Positions 15,420 to 23,560 of a stretch of 64,000 bases of DNA are shown in pieces; the first letter of the stretch is position 1; each line of letters starts with the position of its first letter. Location of the stretch: positions 24,267 through 88,266 of the forward strand of contig VSND01000011.1 of the NCBI GenBank assembly GCA_009774145.1, in the 5' to 3' direction. This stretch comes from Lachnospiraceae bacterium. GTDB taxonomy: Bacteria > Bacillota > Clostridia > Lachnospirales > Lachnospiraceae. The translations under genes and the position numbers were made by a program. A model generated the notes under the pieces. It saw only the letters and a list, made by a program, of their open reading frames with translations, was not told the origin of the DNA and ran no database searches.

Positions 15420-17135
15420 TCAGACAAACTCTGTAAACAGATGATCAAACTCACTGCTGAACTTATAGACAATCTCGATATGCTTATCCTCATATATATA
15501 TATCTTCTCAATAAATTCCACCACGGTCGCCCGGTCAAGCTCCGTAATCTTACCATTCTCCAAAAGCTTCTGTATCCAATGGTTCGAAAGCACCGCCGAG
15601 ACAGATGCGGTCCGATCAGCCAGAAAACGAATCTCCGTCTCAAGCCGTTTTATATTATTCTGAATGTCTGCAATGTCACTCTCATAGTCCGATTTCGTAA
15701 TAATGCCGTCATAAAGCATACACCTGGCTCTTTTCATACGCTCCTGATTCTTCTGAATTTCCTTATTTTTGTTATCCAACTCACGTTGCATGTGATCAGC
15801 TTTGCCAGAAAATGTTTTATTCTGATGCTTTTCTACCATCTTACTTAAATTTTCCACCTGGCTGATGATTTTATTGATATCATCTATTACGATATCCCTG
15901 ATCACTTTGTCTGATATATAATGACTGGTACACCTGGGGGCATTCTCTCCCAGTCTCTTATGATTCTGACTGTAATCACGATAAGTACCACAATTATAAT
16001 ACAGATATCTGGATGTCCCGCCGTTTGACGCATGAATATATTTATCCTGTTTTTTCCGCATGGCATGCCCGCAGTCGCCGCACTTTAACAGACCTTTAAA
16101 AATCGTAACCTCATCTTTCTTTGTCGTATCACGCTGAACCGTCTTCATCATGGACTGAGCGATCTCCCATCTCTCCTTCGATATAATCGCCTCATGGGTG
16201 CCTTCACAGCGTATCCACTGATTCTTTGGGAGCTGAGAAGGTCTGCTGTCGGTAAGCTTTCGCTTTACCTGCTTATGCTGAACCAATGTGCCTGTGTAGA
16301 CCTCATTCATCAGGATGCGTTTGATGCTGTCGCCCCGCCAGTGTACCTCCTCTTCAGAGATTTTTGTACCGCATTTATAATTCGATCCATGCAGTTTTTT
16401 ATAAGTGGACGGATTAACAATCCCATCTACAGTCAGTCCTGCGGCAATCTCTTTTGGAGATATACCTGACAGATACTCTTCATAAATGCGTTTCACAACC
16501 TCAGAAGCGGTGGGATCTGGAATCAAATGATGCCGGTTCTTTGGATCCCTGATATAACCATAGGGAGGAAATGCACCCACAAACAGCCCTTTTTTCTGCA
16601 TGGAATACATGCCGATGCAGACATTGCGGTGCTGCTGTTCCGAATACTCATGGTTCACCAACAGAATTATCTTATCACGAAGCTCGATCCTCTTATACAG
16701 GCTGTCATAAGTATCCCCTATGGCGATCAGACGAATCTGCTTACCATACTGCTCAAACTCATCTTCCAAGTACTGCTGCATTTCCTTATCATGTCTGCCC
16801 AGTCTTGATAAATTTTTTACAATAATACAGTCAATCAGGCCTGCTTTGGCATCCCGCATCATACTCTGAAAACCATCCCTGTCAAAATTCATGCCTGTAC
16901 GATCGTCATCGCAATATACCTTATATTCCTGCATCCTGAACTCTTCCTCGGAACTGCCATTCAGCATTTCCATATAATTCCTGATATAAGCGATCTGATT
17001 GACAATGCTTTGACTCATATCTGTCTTTTCCTTCTTGTCTCTGTCCTCATCAGACAGACGGACATAGATGCCAACACTCCACCTGTCCTCATACAGCGAG
17101 TTATGTACAGAAAATCTGCCTTTTTCATTATTCAT
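15420..17135 (-). CDS. Large serine recombinase (TnpX/TndX-like)
   Basis: A 571-residue large serine recombinase. The resolvase-type catalytic domain covers about 20-170, with nucleophile Ser28 in YVRLSDED and the VKNLSRLGRH helix. A recombinase domain (about 195-310) and a zinc ribbon follow (CGDCGHAM with a later Cys pair). A long coiled coil spans about 425-500. This is the layout of TnpX of Tn4451 and of integrases that excise as well as insert. It should recombine the CATGG sites bounding this element. The gene lies on the same strand as cwlD. Only 2 bases separate it from a small upstream gene, so the two are probably co-transcribed. Confidence 0.93.
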   Translation of the reverse strand: MNNEKGRFSVHNSLYEDRWSVGIYVRLSDEDRDKKEKTDMSQSIVNQIAYIRNYMEMLNGSSEEEFRMQEYKVYCDDDRTGMNFDRDGFQSMMRDAKAGLIDCIIVKNLSRLGRHDKEMQQYLEDEFEQYGKQIRLIAIGDTYDSLYKRIELRDKIILLVNHEYSEQQHRNVCIGMYSMQKKGLFVGAFPPYGYIRDPKNRHHLIPDPTASEVVKRIYEEYLSGISPKEIAAGLTVDGIVNPSTYKKLHGSNYKCGTKISEEEVHWRGDSIKRILMNEVYTGTLVQHKQVKRKLTDSRPSQLPKNQWIRCEGTHEAIISKERWEIAQSMMKTVQRDTTKKDEVTIFKGLLKCGDCGHAMRKKQDKYIHASNGGTSRYLYYNCGTYRDYSQNHKRLGENAPRCTSHYISDKVIRDIVIDDINKIISQVENLSKMVEKHQNKTFSGKADHMQRELDNKNKEIQKNQERMKRARCMLYDGIITKSDYESDIADIQNNIKRLETEIRFLADRTASVSAVLSNHWIQKLLENGKITELDRATVVEFIEKIYIYEDKHIEIVYKFSSEFDHLFTEFV

Positions 17136-17137
17136 GA

Positions 17138-17335
17138 TTATCTCTCCTTTGTATGGCTGTGAATCTCAATCAATTTCTCAACCGCCTCCATGCAGGAGAA
17201 CTTTGATCTGTAACTTCTGACAACTCTCCATTTTTTCTTCTTACTTTTTGCACTGATCTGATGGGGCATTCCGTCAGAGTCCATTCTGTTTTCTAACAAC
17301 ATATTCTCTTCGTCGACAGAATATGAATTGGGCAT
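17138..17335 (-). CDS. Small basic protein upstream of the recombinase; candidate directionality factor
   Basis: A 65-residue protein whose stop lies 2 bases before the recombinase start. The middle is strongly basic (SAKSKKKKWRVVRSYRSKF) and the C-terminus is a short helix (CMEAVEKLIEIHSH). No family is recognised. Small basic proteins coded next to large serine recombinases are often the directionality factors that switch them from integration to excision, so that role is proposed here. No good ribosome site precedes the first ATG. An internal ATG at codon 12, after GAAGAG, is an alternative start. Confidence 0.55.
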   Translation of the reverse strand: MPNSYSVDEENMLLENRMDSDGMPHQISAKSKKKKWRVVRSYRSKFSCMEAVEKLIEIHSHTKER

Positions 17336-17361
17336 CAGACACAGGAAGTATCAGAAACCTG

Positions 17362-17390
17362 TTTCATTTTTCAGGAAAGAGAGGTATAAT
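17362..17390 (+). promoter_or_regulatory. Promoter of the DUF4303 gene
   Basis: TTTCAT, 17-base spacer, TATAAT, 42 bases before the start codon. Confidence 0.5.
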
Positions 17391-17432
17391 AAAGGGAACA
17401 ACAAATCAGAATTTACGTGAAAGGAATAATAC

Positions 17433-17990
17433 ATGAACAGTAAATCAAAAAACGAAATAATAGAAGTGCTATATGAAGCTGTAGAGAAGAGCTTTCTATC
17501 TTTGTTTACTGACCATGGTGATGAACATTTTTATTATTGCACTATTGTTATGACAGAGGCAGGAACACCATGTATTTCAGCACAATCCTATGAATCACTT
17601 GATAAATATATCAAAGAGAACGGCATGAGTGATGAGGATAAAGCGGACTGCAAATGGTCGTGGGCAGATTCACCATATTTCGCATATGGCTATGATGAGT
17701 ATTTTAACAAGGTCGAAGAGCTTTTTAAGGAACGATTCGCTGATGCAGAAAGTGATAATTGCCAATATGAAAATGAGTATAAAACATGGCTTGAAGCTAT
17801 GGAAACAGTTATGAAAATGCTTGACCAAAAAGGCATTTTTGGCAAGGGAAAAAATCGTGATGAAATTTTTATTTTTTCGGAAGAATCCCCTCCAGATGAT
17901 GAAAGCGAAGAGTTTTATAAATGCGGTCAAAGATTAAATCCTCCCACAGCATATAAAAAATGGCTTGCTGATTTGGAATGCAGCCTCTAA
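17433..17990 (+). CDS. DUF4303 family protein
   Basis: A 185-residue acidic soluble protein. The pattern FYYCTIVMTEAGTPCISAQS followed by KWSWADSPY is that of DUF4303. This family is found scattered in bacteria, often next to polymorphic-toxin immunity genes and SMI1/KNR4-like proteins. The role is unknown. AAAGGA lies before the ATG. The base composition is clearly more A/T-rich than the flanking housekeeping genes, in line with transfer. It is cargo of the cwlD element and transcribed against the recombinase. Between it and the next gene a short frame ending at 18099 (YRSEKQTKELIDSGSMNWEIT) may be a relic. Confidence 0.8.
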   Translation: MNSKSKNEIIEVLYEAVEKSFLSLFTDHGDEHFYYCTIVMTEAGTPCISAQSYESLDKYIKENGMSDEDKADCKWSWADSPYFAYGYDEYFNKVEELFKERFADAESDNCQYENEYKTWLEAMETVMKMLDQKGIFGKGKNRDEIFIFSEESPPDDESEEFYKCGQRLNPPTAYKKWLADLECSL

Positions 17991-18131
17991 ATTCCTGTTT
18001 ATCAGAGAGTTATTTGGAACAACCATCAGGATTTACAGGTCTGAAAAACAGACAAAGGAACTTATTGATTCGGGAAGTATGAATTGGGAAATTACATAAA
18101 AATAAATCAGAAGCTGTACAGGAGGACTCAT

Positions 18132-18544
18132 ATGCTTAATCAGATACCTGACAAAGAAGAAATGACCGCTTTACTGGGAAAACTCTATATGATGTATGGA
18201 ATCAGTTATGTGCTTCCATTGATGAAAAATATGATATGGACCGTTTGTGGGGGAAAGGCGGCAAAGCATGGAAATATGAATATAAATATCGCCGGAGCGG
18301 CAAAACGCTGTGCGCATTATACGTAAGAAAAAACGGTATGGGTTTTATGATAATCCTTGGAAAAGATGAACGGTTGAAATTTGAAACAGAAAGAGAAAAT
18401 TATGCAGAAGAAGTTCAGGAAATCTATGAGGAAGCGCAAACTTACCATAATGGGAAATGGATCATGTTTGAGCCTGTGGATACTTCTCTGTTCCAGGATT
18501 TCATCAGACTGTTGAGAATCAAAAGAAAGCCAAACAGAAAGTAA
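18132..18544 (+). pseudogene. DUF3788 family protein, frameshifted
   Basis: The start (ATG at 18132, MLNQIPDKEEMTALLGK) has a good ribosome site (AGGAGG). The rest of the family pattern (YDMDRLWGKGGKAWKYEYKY to FEPVDTSLFQDFIRLLRIKR) is in another frame. Reading CTCTAT-GATGTATGG instead of CTCTATATGATGTATGG joins the parts as LYDVWNQLCASIDEKYDM. A 2-base AT duplication near 18189 therefore explains the break. DUF3788 proteins are small and of unknown function. A sequencing error is possible but less likely in a run this short. Confidence 0.75.
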
Positions 18545-18585
18545 AGCTGCCGTCAAATCATACGCCGTTTGACCAGCCTGCGGAA

Positions 18586-18774
18586 TTATTTTTCCGGTCT
18601 GTCCGGCGTCCCTCCATGCCCTGCATCAATCACAACGGTCCATTTCTTCTCCTCCGCCTGTACCTGGCTGCTCATAACGCGCTCCCAGCCTCTTTCAGCC
18701 AGAATACATGCGCAAAAAATCAGGACCACAGACATCAATAATTCCAGTTTTTTTCTCTCCAAAATAAAAACCAC
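18586..18774 (-). pseudogene. cwlD: cwlD-type spore cortex amidase, 5' part (split gene)
   Basis: The frame encodes an N-terminal signal anchor (LELLMSVVLIFCACILA), a short linker and KKWTVVIDAGHGG, which is the first strand and first zinc-binding motif of an Amidase_3 domain. After CATGG (18614-18618) it runs seven codons of element DNA (TPDRPEK) to a stop. So the true exon is 18614-18774. Joined at CATGG to 13540, the protein continues HGGNDPGKIG. GTG at 18774 or TTG at 18762 (MERKKLELL, GGTGG seven bases upstream) is the start; there is no ATG. The gene follows a GH18/SH3 protein gene on the same strand. Confidence 0.85.
18614..18618 (-). repeat. Right att core of the cwlD element
   Basis: CATGG on the gene strand. 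Gene side: GTGATTGATGCAGGG. Element side: AGGGACGCCGGACAG. Confidence 0.75.
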
Positions 18775-18803
18775 CGCATATATTTTCCATAAAATATATG
18801 CGG
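18774..18803 (-). terminator. Perfect 13-base hairpin between the GH18 gene and cwlD
   Basis: CCGCATATATTTT pairs with AAAATATATGCGG around a 4-base loop. On the minus strand it is followed by TGGTTTTTATTTTGG, so it may end transcription of the GH18 gene. Its foot overlaps the GGTGG and the GTG that could start cwlD, so it may also limit cwlD translation. Confidence 0.65.
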
Positions 18804-18837
18804 CGGCTTATTTTCTGATACCTGATGACCTTCTCTG

Positions 18838-20658
18838 TCAGTTCACATACCGGAGAATAATATCCCAGATTCCTGCCCTTTCGAACCCAAGCCTCCAGGA
18901 TGCAACACCTGCCAGCCCGTACTGTCTGACAAGCTTCAGCTTTTCTTCAATGGAACGCTCTTCCTCCATCCACATCTGATAGATGCTGCCTTCATACTCC
19001 AGTTCAATATAATATTGCCCGGTCGTCTCGTCCCATACCGGCTCCACACTGTTATTTACTGCTTTCTGGTCTGCACTGTCCATCCCCAGAGCCTCGCTGG
19101 TCACTTCCCCATTCTCATCCGTCCTCCAGAAACGGGTATAAAACGGCATGGCATTGATTACCTTTTCCTTCGGAACCTCCTCCAGTGTATTCTGAATCCC
19201 GCTTTCCACAAAACCGATCGAAGCAACGGAACCCGGCGTATCAGAATTCCGCGGAGTCTCATCATAACCCATAATGATCACATAATCCGCAAATACCCCC
19301 TGCTCAGCCCGGTTATAAAATTTATTGTACGGTGCAGGTACATAATTATCCACGGAAAGTATGATCCCGTTCAGACGGCACATAATGGACAGCTCTCTGA
19401 TAAACTGCAGATACCCTCTCGCACTGTCTTCATTGATAAATTCCATGTCCAGGTTCAGCCCGTCCAGACCATACTGAATCGCCTGAGCGATCAGGTTATT
19501 GACCAGCCTCTGGCGGCTGGTTGTCTTTGAGAAGATCTCATAGTCCAGGATGGTGTCTTTATATGTGATATCTTCCACAAGCCCCCATACTTCCACGTTG
19601 TTCTGATGACAGTAGTTGACATAATCCTGATCTGCCAGAGATTCGATATTGCCGTCGTTGTCACTTAAGAAAAACCAGGTGGGAGAAACCGTCGTAAGCC
19701 CCTTGGTATTTGCCAGTACCCGGTAAATATTATCATTGGCATCCTTATTTGTCACCTGGTGCCAGGACAGATTGACGGTATAATCCTTTGCTATGCTTGT
19801 GTATACCGGCTCTGCAAATTCCGGCTCCTGCAGCATCTCCTGCGATATGCCCGAGATCTGTTTGTCCCGTACATAGCCGATATATCCATCCTTTGTCAAA
19901 ACCCGTGTCCACTCGTCGATCTCTTCCTCTTCCTCCAGTACGAACATCGTACTGCCTTTTTCAGCAGTGGTCAGAATCGGGCTTTTAATCCCCGCCTGGT
20001 AGCGGACCTGCACCTTTTTCTGTGCAGTCACCACATCCCATTCTCCAAACGTGTCCACAATGTGCACATGGTTGGGGTCCTCCCAGTATTCATACGTAAA
20101 ATTCGTATATTGACCCACAAAATCAAGCGCGACAAAAACATCCTCTCCATCTGCCCGCAGAATCACATAATCCGTGCTCTGCTTCGCTTTTGCCACTGTA
20201 TATTCACTGCTTCCCACCTGCGCACTGACCAGTTCTGTCGGAAGCGCATACAGATAGGTATTTTCCGATGCATCCCAGTAAAATCTTGCATTCAGGTGCT
20301 GAAATACAGTCTCCACATTCAGATAGACTCTCCCGTCTATGAGCCTTCCTTTATCCTCCAGCATCACATCGTTCACCAAGACTGCAATCTCCTGATCATT
20401 CTCCAGATGAAAATATTCCGTTGTATCCGCCAGCTCTTTCGACGGCGAATATTTATCATACAGAATTTTTCCGGTCAGGCCTGCGCCCACAGCCAGGATC
20501 AGCAGGACAATAATCACAACCGGAATCATCTGCGGATTCCTTCTCCGTCTCCGTTTTCTGGAACGTCTCTTTCTTTTTCCCGCATTCTTCGCACGTTTTT
20601 CCTGACGTTCTTCCTTCTCCTCCAGTTCCTCTCGCTCTTCCTTTTCGTCTCTTGTCAT
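18838..20658 (-). CDS. Membrane-anchored SH3-domain GH18 glycoside hydrolase
   Basis: A 606-residue protein. A cytoplasmic tail extremely rich in Lys, Arg and Glu (1-43) precedes one membrane helix (about 45-63). Outside follow a copper-amine-oxidase-like N-terminal fold with YLNVETV, an SH3b domain (KKVQVRYQAGIKSPI to GYVRDKQISG) and a GH18 barrel. The barrel active site DGLNLDMEF includes Asp399, Asp404 and acid Glu406. GH18 proteins of this kind include SleL/YaaH, which cleave spore cortex glycan. With cwlD next in line, a role in spore or cell-wall glycan turnover is likely. The start at 20658 is chosen for AGGAGG 6 bases upstream; an earlier GTG lacks a ribosome site. Confidence 0.82.
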   Translation of the reverse strand: MTRDEKEEREELEEKEERQEKRAKNAGKRKRRSRKRRRRRNPQMIPVVIIVLLILAVGAGLTGKILYDKYSPSKELADTTEYFHLENDQEIAVLVNDVMLEDKGRLIDGRVYLNVETVFQHLNARFYWDASENTYLYALPTELVSAQVGSSEYTVAKAKQSTDYVILRADGEDVFVALDFVGQYTNFTYEYWEDPNHVHIVDTFGEWDVVTAQKKVQVRYQAGIKSPILTTAEKGSTMFVLEEEEEIDEWTRVLTKDGYIGYVRDKQISGISQEMLQEPEFAEPVYTSIAKDYTVNLSWHQVTNKDANDNIYRVLANTKGLTTVSPTWFFLSDNDGNIESLADQDYVNYCHQNNVEVWGLVEDITYKDTILDYEIFSKTTSRQRLVNNLIAQAIQYGLDGLNLDMEFINEDSARGYLQFIRELSIMCRLNGIILSVDNYVPAPYNKFYNRAEQGVFADYVIIMGYDETPRNSDTPGSVASIGFVESGIQNTLEEVPKEKVINAMPFYTRFWRTDENGEVTSEALGMDSADQKAVNNSVEPVWDETTGQYYIELEYEGSIYQMWMEEERSIEEKLKLVRQYGLAGVASWRLGFERAGIWDIILRYVN

Positions 20659-21219
20659 AAACGTCCTCCTGACTTCTTTATCCCCTCGTACCATCATACT
20701 GCCGGTCCGGTTCTCTTTCTCCCGGCTTTTGTTGCCTCCAGTGTATTGTACCATTCATTTCCACAAAAATTCTGCAGAATATTTTCACAGAATATGAATG
20801 GCACCGTACACCAGAAGTCAGCACAATATAATGTCTGCCGACATTATATCATATGACAGCCGTTCTCACCACCATAAATCTCGGGACATAGAGACTTTTC
20901 TTCCTGGATACCTGTTTTATCAGATTTCCCGGCTGCCGCTGTTTTCATTCATGGCATATGCATATTTCCAAAAGAAGATTGTGTGATATATTATGTTTAC
21001 AGAATTCCGACATCCGGTAAAAAAGCAAACATGCATATGCCCATCTGGCTCTGCATCCCCCCCTTATACTTCAAAAAACAACTGGAATTTGATCACTGAT
21101 ACTGTGAAAAGAATCAGAAACTTAGACTTACAGTTCCATTATACATGATGCTCGCCCTTTTTCAAGCATTTTTCACAAAAATTTCAGAATATTTTCCTCT
21201 ATTTCACAACCTGTCAGGC
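20659..21219. other. Long AT-rich spacer with one perfect palindrome
   Basis: No gene is seen between the GH18 gene and the mecA promoter. ATATAATGTC-TGCC-GACATTATAT at 20826-20849 is a perfect 10-base inverted repeat. It is not followed by a T-run and so looks more like an operator than a terminator. Several short frames near 20880-21060 have no ribosome sites. Confidence 0.5.
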
Positions 21220-21248
21220 TTTACATCTTCCCGATTTTTGTTTATACT
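21220..21248 (+). promoter_or_regulatory. mecA promoter
   Basis: TTTACA, 17-base spacer, TATACT, 40 bases before the start codon. Confidence 0.6.
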
Positions 21249-21287
21249 ATACTAAACTACAAATAAATTTAAACAGGTTGTGATCAC

Positions 21288-22019
21288 ATGAAAATAGAAA
21301 AAATAAATGAAAACAAAATACGCTGTCTTCTGACACGCGATGATCTGGAGGTCCGTCATATTAAACTCAGCGAGATCGCCTATGGATCGGAGAAGGCCCG
21401 TTCTCTGTTCCGTGACATGATGGAGCAGGCGGCTCACCAGTTTGGCTTTGAAGCCGACAACATTCCGCTGATGATTGAAGCGATCCCGATGCCCAACGAA
21501 TGCATTATCCTTGATATTACCAAAGTCTCTGACCCGGAAGAGCTGGATACCAGATTTTCCAGGTTTTCTCAGGGTGCAGGGGATACGCCCGACGCTTCCA
21601 GAGACTTCCTGCCTGACGGCGCAGACGAGGTGCTGGATCTCTTCCAGAAGCTTTTAGAGCACCGCCTGAAGAACGCTCCCAAGGAAGCGCGGGAAGAGCA
21701 GGCCGCCACGCTTGCCAGCGAGCTGGATATGCGAAAGCTCTATCTTTTCCAGCGCCTGGATTCCATCATAGAGGCTTCTCTGGTACTGAAAGATACCTAC
21801 CACGGGGAAAACCGTCTCTATAAGAATCCGGATACGGCACAGTACCATCTGGTCATCACCAAATCAGACCATACGCCGGAGCAGTTCAACAAGGTATGCA
21901 ATATTCTGTCCGAATATGGGGCAAACGGCAAATACTCCGCTTCCCATGAAGCATACATGAACGAGCACTTTACCCTCCTGATGGATGGCAGCGCGCTGCA
22001 GCAGCTTGCCATGATCTGA
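21288..22019 (+). CDS. mecA: Adaptor protein MecA
   Basis: A 243-residue adaptor that brings substrates to the ClpC AAA+ unfoldase for degradation by ClpP. In Bacillus subtilis it controls ComK and Spo0A activity. The N-terminal substrate-binding domain (MKIEKINENKIRCLLTRDDL) and the C-terminal ClpC-binding domain (YLFQRLDSI ... LYKNPDTAQYHLVI) are both present. The middle holds the acidic linker and a His-containing stretch. The ribosome site is weak (AGGTTGTGA). It stands alone with its own promoter and terminator. Confidence 0.93.
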   Translation: MKIEKINENKIRCLLTRDDLEVRHIKLSEIAYGSEKARSLFRDMMEQAAHQFGFEADNIPLMIEAIPMPNECIILDITKVSDPEELDTRFSRFSQGAGDTPDASRDFLPDGADEVLDLFQKLLEHRLKNAPKEAREEQAATLASELDMRKLYLFQRLDSIIEASLVLKDTYHGENRLYKNPDTAQYHLVITKSDHTPEQFNKVCNILSEYGANGKYSASHEAYMNEHFTLLMDGSALQQLAMI

Positions 22020-22044
22020 CGGCATCCATATTTTGACAGCTTCG

Positions 22045-22080
22045 GCCTGCTTTCTGAGATTTTTGGAGAGCAGGCTTTTT
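22045..22080 (+). terminator. mecA terminator
   Basis: GCCTGCT pairs with AGCAGGC, followed by TTTTT. Confidence 0.8.
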
Positions 22081-22224
22081 ATGAACGCCAAAACGAAAAG
22101 GGCTTCTGCAGGATATGCCCCTGCCTGTACGCTCCATTCCATGCGAATGCGGAACACACAGGCAGAGAAATATTCTGCAGCAGCCCCTCCAGGATCTGCC
22201 TTTTTACCCCATAATTCCTTCTTA

Positions 22225-22425
22225 TTATGCTCCAAGGAAATTATTCAGTCTTGCAACCAGTACATCCGGATCCATGCCATGAACCAGCGCCGCTTCTTCC
22301 AGACTCTCTGCCTGCGCAGACGGACATCCAATGCAGTGCATGCCTTCCCGCATAAGAATCGGAACGATATTCTGATCCATCTTCACCAGATCTGCGATGA
22401 TCATATCTTTTGAAATCTTAGCCAT
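22225..22425 (-). CDS. DUF1858 domain protein
   Basis: A 66-residue single-domain protein of the DUF1858 family (MAKISKDMIIADLVKMDQ, then LMREGMHCIGCPSAQAESLEEA). The domain also occurs at the N-terminus of ScdA/RIC iron-sulfur repair proteins and in many small clostridial proteins. The Cys-Ile-Gly-Cys motif may bind metal or act in redox. AGGAGG lies 9 bases before the ATG at 22425, which is preferred to an upstream start. It has no clear partner. A 280-base spacer separates it from the divergent MerR-type gene. Confidence 0.88.
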   Translation of the reverse strand: MAKISKDMIIADLVKMDQNIVPILMREGMHCIGCPSAQAESLEEAALVHGMDPDVLVARLNNFLGA

Positions 22426-22704
22426 CTCAGGTAACCTCCTATTGTATTTTAACACCATGCTGCAGCTTTTCTTTTCATTTTTTATGAAAAACAGCTTCTA
22501 TTTCACTGCACATGAACATATTATAAGCCCTTTCACTTGCAAAATCAAGGGAGTATGATATAATTTAACCAGTTCAACTATGTCCGGGGTACTTTCACAC
22601 TCATGTCGATCAGGATGCCGGCAGACGCGTGAAAAGCAGCATTTTACGATTCACCGTCCGGACATGGCAGGACCATTGACAATTTCACAGGTGGAGGGAT
22701 GTAT

Positions 22705-23352
22705 ATGGAGCAAAAGCGCTACATGATCTCCGACGCTGCCAAGATGGTGGATGTAGAGTCCCACGTCCTCAGATACTGGGAGGACGAGCTTGAACTGCCG
22801 ATCGAACGCAACGAAATGGGTCATCGCTGCTATACAGAAGATAACATCCAGATGTTTCACCACATTAAGGATCTGAAGGAACAGGGCTTTCAGCTCAAAG
22901 CGATCAAGGCGCTGGTGCCGGAGATGGAACAGGGGAATGTACCTCCTGCAATCGTCCGGGAACCGGAACCGCCGTCCGGCGACAAGATGGAGCAGTTTCA
23001 GATGATCCTCGGAAAAGTCGTCTCACAGGCGATTCGGGAGAACCAGAGGGAGATGGGTAAGGAATTAAGCCATCAGGTATCCACCCAGGTCGTAAAGGAG
23101 ATGGACTATCTCTTCCGTCTTCAGGAAGAACGGGAAGAGACACATTACAAGAAGCTGGACGAACTCATCCGCTCTTCCCAAAAGCAGCGGAAACTGCTGG
23201 CTCTTGGCAAAAAACGCGAGAAGAAAGTGAAAGCACCCAAAGTAAAGGAAATGAAAGTCAGAAAACCTGAGAATAAAGAACCAGAAACAAAAGAAGAACG
23301 CAGAAAACCCTGGTTTTTCGGCACACAGCCAAAAAAAGACATAGTCCTTTAG
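22705..23352 (+). CDS. MerR-type regulator with C-terminal coiled coil
   Basis: A 215-residue protein. The N-terminal 70 residues are a MerR-like winged helix-turn-helix (MISDAAKMVDVESHVLRYWE). A Pro-rich linker, a coiled-coil region (about 110-165) and a very basic tail (KKREKKVKAPKVKEMKVRK) follow. This layout is that of RacA-like and DUF3967-type proteins rather than of ligand-binding MerR activators, so a chromosome-binding or local regulatory role is possible. The second ATG (22705) is chosen because GGAGG is 8 bases before it and too close to the first. The stop codon lies inside the terminator stem. Confidence 0.82.
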   Translation: MEQKRYMISDAAKMVDVESHVLRYWEDELELPIERNEMGHRCYTEDNIQMFHHIKDLKEQGFQLKAIKALVPEMEQGNVPPAIVREPEPPSGDKMEQFQMILGKVVSQAIRENQREMGKELSHQVSTQVVKEMDYLFRLQEEREETHYKKLDELIRSSQKQRKLLALGKKREKKVKAPKVKEMKVRKPENKEPETKEERRKPWFFGTQPKKDIVL

Positions 23353-23366
23353 GACTATGTCTTTTT
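23333..23366. terminator. Bidirectional terminator
   Basis: AAAAAGACATAGTCCT pairs with AGGACTATGTCTTTTT, a 16-base perfect stem with A and T runs at both ends. It serves the MerR-type gene and the convergent ferredoxin gene. Confidence 0.9.
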
Positions 23367-23389
23367 ACAGACTATGTAGGTAATCTCAA

Positions 23390-23560
23390 TTATTCCGCAG
23401 AGATTGCCTCGTTTGGACATTCTGCTTCGCAGGTGCCGCACTCCAGGCAAGCATCCGCATCGATTACATACTTTCCATCAGCCTCAGAAATTGCATCTGC
23501 CGGACAGACCTCTGCACAGGAACCGCATCCTACGCAGTCACCGGAAATTACATATGCCAT
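23390..23560 (-). CDS. 2[4Fe-4S] ferredoxin
   Basis: A 56-residue clostridial ferredoxin that carries electrons between anaerobic oxidoreductases. Two CxxCxxCxxxCP motifs are complete: CVGCGSCAEVCP near residue 9 and CLECGTCEAECP near residue 38. They bind two cubane clusters. The ribosome site AAAGGAGG lies about 10 bases before the ATG. The gene stands alone, with a strong terminator just after it, as expected for a highly expressed single gene. Confidence 0.95.
   Translation of the reverse strand: MAYVISGDCVGCGSCAEVCPADAISEADGKYVIDADACLECGTCEAECPNEAISAE

Larger units (their letters stand above)
13536..18618 (-). mobile_element. 5.1 kb large serine recombinase element inside cwlD
   Basis: The element separates the two parts of one amidase gene. 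Its ends share CATGG (read on the gene strand) at 13536-13540 and 18614-18618, 5078 bases apart. It carries, on the minus strand, a small protein, a TnpX-like serine recombinase, a Fic protein and an Rpn-like nuclease. On the plus strand it carries a DUF4303 protein and a frameshifted DUF3788 gene. Joining the two CATGG copies rebuilds DAGHGGNDPG in frame. That makes it a candidate intervening element of the skin type, removed in the mother cell during sporulation. Excision is inferred from the sequence. Confidence 0.85.

Noticed and set aside
19759..20856. Long plus-strand frame opposite the GH18 gene
   Set aside because: Same cause: the antisense of a gene with strong domain evidence. The predicted protein is Cys/Ser/Phe-rich and unlike any family.
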